Both the position numbers and the translations under genes were made by a program. A stretch of 64,000 nucleotides of DNA, taken from Phaeovulum molybdatiresistens. Lineage in GTDB: Bacteria > Pseudomonadota > Alphaproteobacteria > Rhodobacterales > Rhodobacteraceae. The notes below the pieces were generated by a model, which was not told the origin of the DNA, did no database searches, and saw only the letters and a program-made list of their open reading frames with translations. Every line of letters starts with the position of its first letter. Within the stretch, counting starts at the first letter, position 1. Below, piece by piece: positions 62,143 to 64,000 of this stretch. The stretch covers positions 1 through 64,000 of the forward strand of contig NZ_JAMJFX010000019.1 of assembly GCF_023544865.1 (NCBI RefSeq), given 5' to 3'.

Positions 62143-63078
62143 TCAGTGCAGCATGTCACGTTCGGCTTGCTCGACAGCACGTTGCTTCTCGAACGCTGTC
62201 TTCATCTTCGCGGGTGTCCCGAATACTTCATTGAGCATGTCTGCAACTGCTGCGTTCATGGCAACGAAATCAGCTTCAGAATCGCCGGTGGCAAGGCCCA
62301 CATCCATCGTCGTGCCATCATCCAGAACAAGGCGCACCCTTGCTTGATCATCGCTGTAAAAATCGAAGGGAGAATCCAACGAGAGGGGCGTGAATGAAAC
62401 CTCGAAATACTCGTGACGCTCATCACCCTCGCCATCCTCATTGGCGAAATCAGCCACGAAATCATGGGTGTTGATGAAGTGGATGGTCCAGCGCCGGTCA
62501 TACGTTATGCCATCTGTTGACAGCATCGCCGCGACAGGATCGCCGAGATCGCGGCGAAGACGAGAGACCAGGAACTCGGTCATCGCCAGCTCGGTCATCC
62601 CGAATGCCGTTTCCATATTGAAGAGATCGACGAAGTTGATCGCCCAAAGAAAAGCGCATTCTCGCAAGCGGGTTAAAGTGTCCTCCCGGGCCGCCTCTTC
62701 GGATGTGACGAGAACCAAGTGTTCGTGCTTCGGTGCGAGATATGCGCAGATGCTGGCGATGGTGTTCGAGATGAAACCATCACTTTCAGGAACGCCATAT
62801 GCGGCCGCGTCGTTCGCGCTCAACACACCGATGTATGCTTCGGGCGCTTCCTGGAAGATATCGTGATAAATGCCTGCCATGTGCCGACAATAGCTTTGCC
62901 AGGCATTGATTTGCTCAAGCGCCGTGAGCTGCATGGTCGTCGGCATATCGGTTTCACCCGTTACCCACTTGGCCACCGTTTCTTCGCGCACCCCCCAGAA
63001 CCGGGCAGCTTCTCGATTGGTAAAGCCAAACCGCCTGAGTATGACCGAAGCCATGGTGACCTTCTGCTTATCGGTCAT
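62143..63078 (-). CDS. Hypothetical protein with N-terminal HTH
   Basis: A 311-aa protein whose first ~45 residues form an XRE-like HTH (FGFTNREAARFWGVREETVAKWVTGE). The remainder is acidic, with no recognised domain. It is convergent with the reverse transcriptase gene (50-bp gap) and lies between it and virB6. It may belong to either the transfer or the accessory set. Confidence 0.6.
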   Translation of the reverse strand: MTDKQKVTMASVILRRFGFTNREAARFWGVREETVAKWVTGETDMPTTMQLTALEQINAWQSYCRHMAGIYHDIFQEAPEAYIGVLSANDAAAYGVPESDGFISNTIASICAYLAPKHEHLVLVTSEEAAREDTLTRLRECAFLWAINFVDLFNMETAFGMTELAMTEFLVSRLRRDLGDPVAAMLSTDGITYDRRWTIHFINTHDFVADFANEDGEGDERHEYFEVSFTPLSLDSPFDFYSDDQARVRLVLDDGTTMDVGLATGDSEADFVAMNAAVADMLNEVFGTPAKMKTAFEKQRAVEQAERDMLH

Positions 63079-63125
63079 GTTTTCCCTCTGAATTCATCTC
63101 GATTTCGTTAGCATCGTCGCCTTGG

Positions 63126-64000
63126 TTACGGACCCAACCGCTTCGCCCTTTCGGCCATCCGAACCACCTGCGCGCTTGCCGTTGCCGCGGCGCTCCGAAC
63201 AGCAGCGGGGGCCTGGACAGCCCCTCGTCCGATCACTTCACCTGTCGTGAGCGCACCGATCCGCGCCCTGCCCTTGACGCCGTCGGTATTGAAGATCCCC
63301 CGCATGATCCCGGCCGAGCCAGAGACCACAGCGGGTGCCGCAGCCACCATCAGGTTCCCCGAGATCCCCCGCACAATCAGGGGTGTTGCCGCGACGAAGC
63401 CCTTGGCCAGGAACACCATGACGAAGAACGGCACCAGCGCGCCGATGTTGGTGGCCGAGTTCGGGTCTCCGAGCTGGGCCAGGAGCGAATTCGCCATGCC
63501 GACCACGGTCGAGAACATGGCGGCGATGACGATGGGGTAGAAAGCGTAGCTGATCGTCGTCGAGACCCACCTGTGGAAGAAATCCTTGGTCGCATCGAAG
63601 AGCGACAGCGCGATCATGATCGGCGCGAGGCCGAGCATCAGGGTCAGCATCATCTTGGCGAAGATGAGGACGATGCCGGTCATGAAGCCAAGGAGGCTGA
63701 GCAGCACGAGGCCGATTCCGCCGAGGATCGCGCCAGTCATCCAGTTCAGGTTGTTACCGATCGCGTTCAGGTATTGGCTGAACTCCGTGATGAGATCATC
63801 GAACTCGGCGGCAAAGTACGTGGCCCCTGCCCCGCCGCCACCGACCGAGGAGATCAGGGCCCCGGCGACATAGTCGAGCCCGCCGATAACGGCATTGGCA
63901 ACCGCGTTGAAGTTGGCCCAGTTGAAGGCAAAGAGACCTATAAGCGTCAGCTTGATTAGGTACCAGAAGAAGCTGGCCCCATCCATGCTGCGGAACTGGA
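63126..64000 (-). CDS. virB6: VirB6 inner-membrane channel protein (partial)
   Basis: At least 286 aa are visible; the frame stays open through the right edge, so the N-terminus lies outside the window. There are five or more hydrophobic segments and the VirB6/TrbL central motif LFDATKDFFHRWVSTTISYAF. VirB6 forms the inner-membrane pore with VirB8 and VirB10. The Ala-rich C-terminal tail after residue ~240 is typical. No further virB genes lie downstream inside the window. Confidence 0.85.
   Translation of the reverse strand, partial: QFRSMDGASFFWYLIKLTLIGLFAFNWANFNAVANAVIGGLDYVAGALISSVGGGGAGATYFAAEFDDLITEFSQYLNAIGNNLNWMTGAILGGIGLVLLSLLGFMTGIVLIFAKMMLTLMLGLAPIMIALSLFDATKDFFHRWVSTTISYAFYPIVIAAMFSTVVGMANSLLAQLGDPNSATNIGALVPFFVMVFLAKGFVAATPLIVRGISGNLMVAAAPAVVSGSAGIMRGIFNTDGVKGRARIGALTTGEVIGRGAVQAPAAVRSAAATASAQVVRMAERAKRLGP

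Noticed and set aside
1..64000. CRISPR arrays, rRNA, tRNA and complete insertion sequences
   Set aside because: No regularly spaced direct repeats with unique spacers, no conserved RNA gene segments and no transposase with terminal repeats were found by reading; a tRNA or IS search tool was not available.

Overview
The window looks like part of a GC-rich alphaproteobacterial plasmid, most likely from a Rhodobacteraceae-type host (Paracoccus/Rhodobacter/Roseobacter kin). The basis is a repABC replication-partition cassette with its antisense RNA and parS-like palindromes, an Agrobacterium-style VirB/VirC/VirD transfer apparatus, and a backbone of plasmid-associated families (large ParB-like protein, DUF932, RadC/JAB, DUF6878, DUF6915, strawberry-notch helicase-methyltransferase, Toprim, DUF2493). 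I saw no rRNA, tRNA, CRISPR array or complete insertion sequence.

Layout. 1-4179 (minus): start of a type IV secretion operon (hypothetical, virB1, virB2, virB3, virB4, then a lipoprotein cut by the left edge). 4374-5830: two small-cargo genes. 5934-9758 (minus): modE-like regulator, modA, modB, modC and a TauE/SafE permease, forming a molybdate-uptake cassette with a palindromic operator nested in the modA promoter. 9895-14408: rhomboid protease, a secreted Cys-containing protein, wHTH proteins and an HD hydrolase. 14647-19204: serine recombinase, then repA-repB-ctRNA-repC with three parS-like 20-mers. 19332-43609: plasmid backbone genes, many preceded by similar small leader hairpins. Two toxin-antitoxin-like islands interrupt it (XRE-ImmA plus a PIN-like protein at 23015-24602; AbiEi/AbiEii at 32955-34563). 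43658-52771: a dense plus-strand operon of FitA/FitB toxin-antitoxin, MmeI-like DNA methyltransferase, two AT-rich unknowns, SF2 helicase, GIY-YIG nuclease and a small Cys protein. A zinc-ribbon protein with a HEPN-like Rx4H motif follows it. 53437-60306: virC2 and virC1 (minus) diverge from mobC/virD1, the virD2 relaxase and virD4 (plus), with an iteron-rich, hairpin-bearing oriT region between them. 60307-62093: a retron-like locus (structured non-coding segment, 51-aa membrane peptide, XRE regulator, reverse transcriptase with NAxxH, YVDD and ITG motifs). 62143-64000 (minus): an HTH protein and virB6, cut by the right edge.

How it works together. RepABC replicates and partitions the plasmid. 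VirC1/VirC2, MobC and VirD2 would form the relaxosome at the 54.9-55.4 kb region, VirD4 would couple it to the VirB channel, and the VirB genes sit at both window edges. That arrangement fits a circular replicon somewhat larger than 64 kb. The backbone genes include likely anti-restriction and DNA-maintenance functions. The accessory load is rich in defence and addiction modules plus a metabolic molybdate cargo. The most promising under-described systems are the retron-like locus and the methyltransferase-helicase-GIY-YIG operon fused to a FitAB module.
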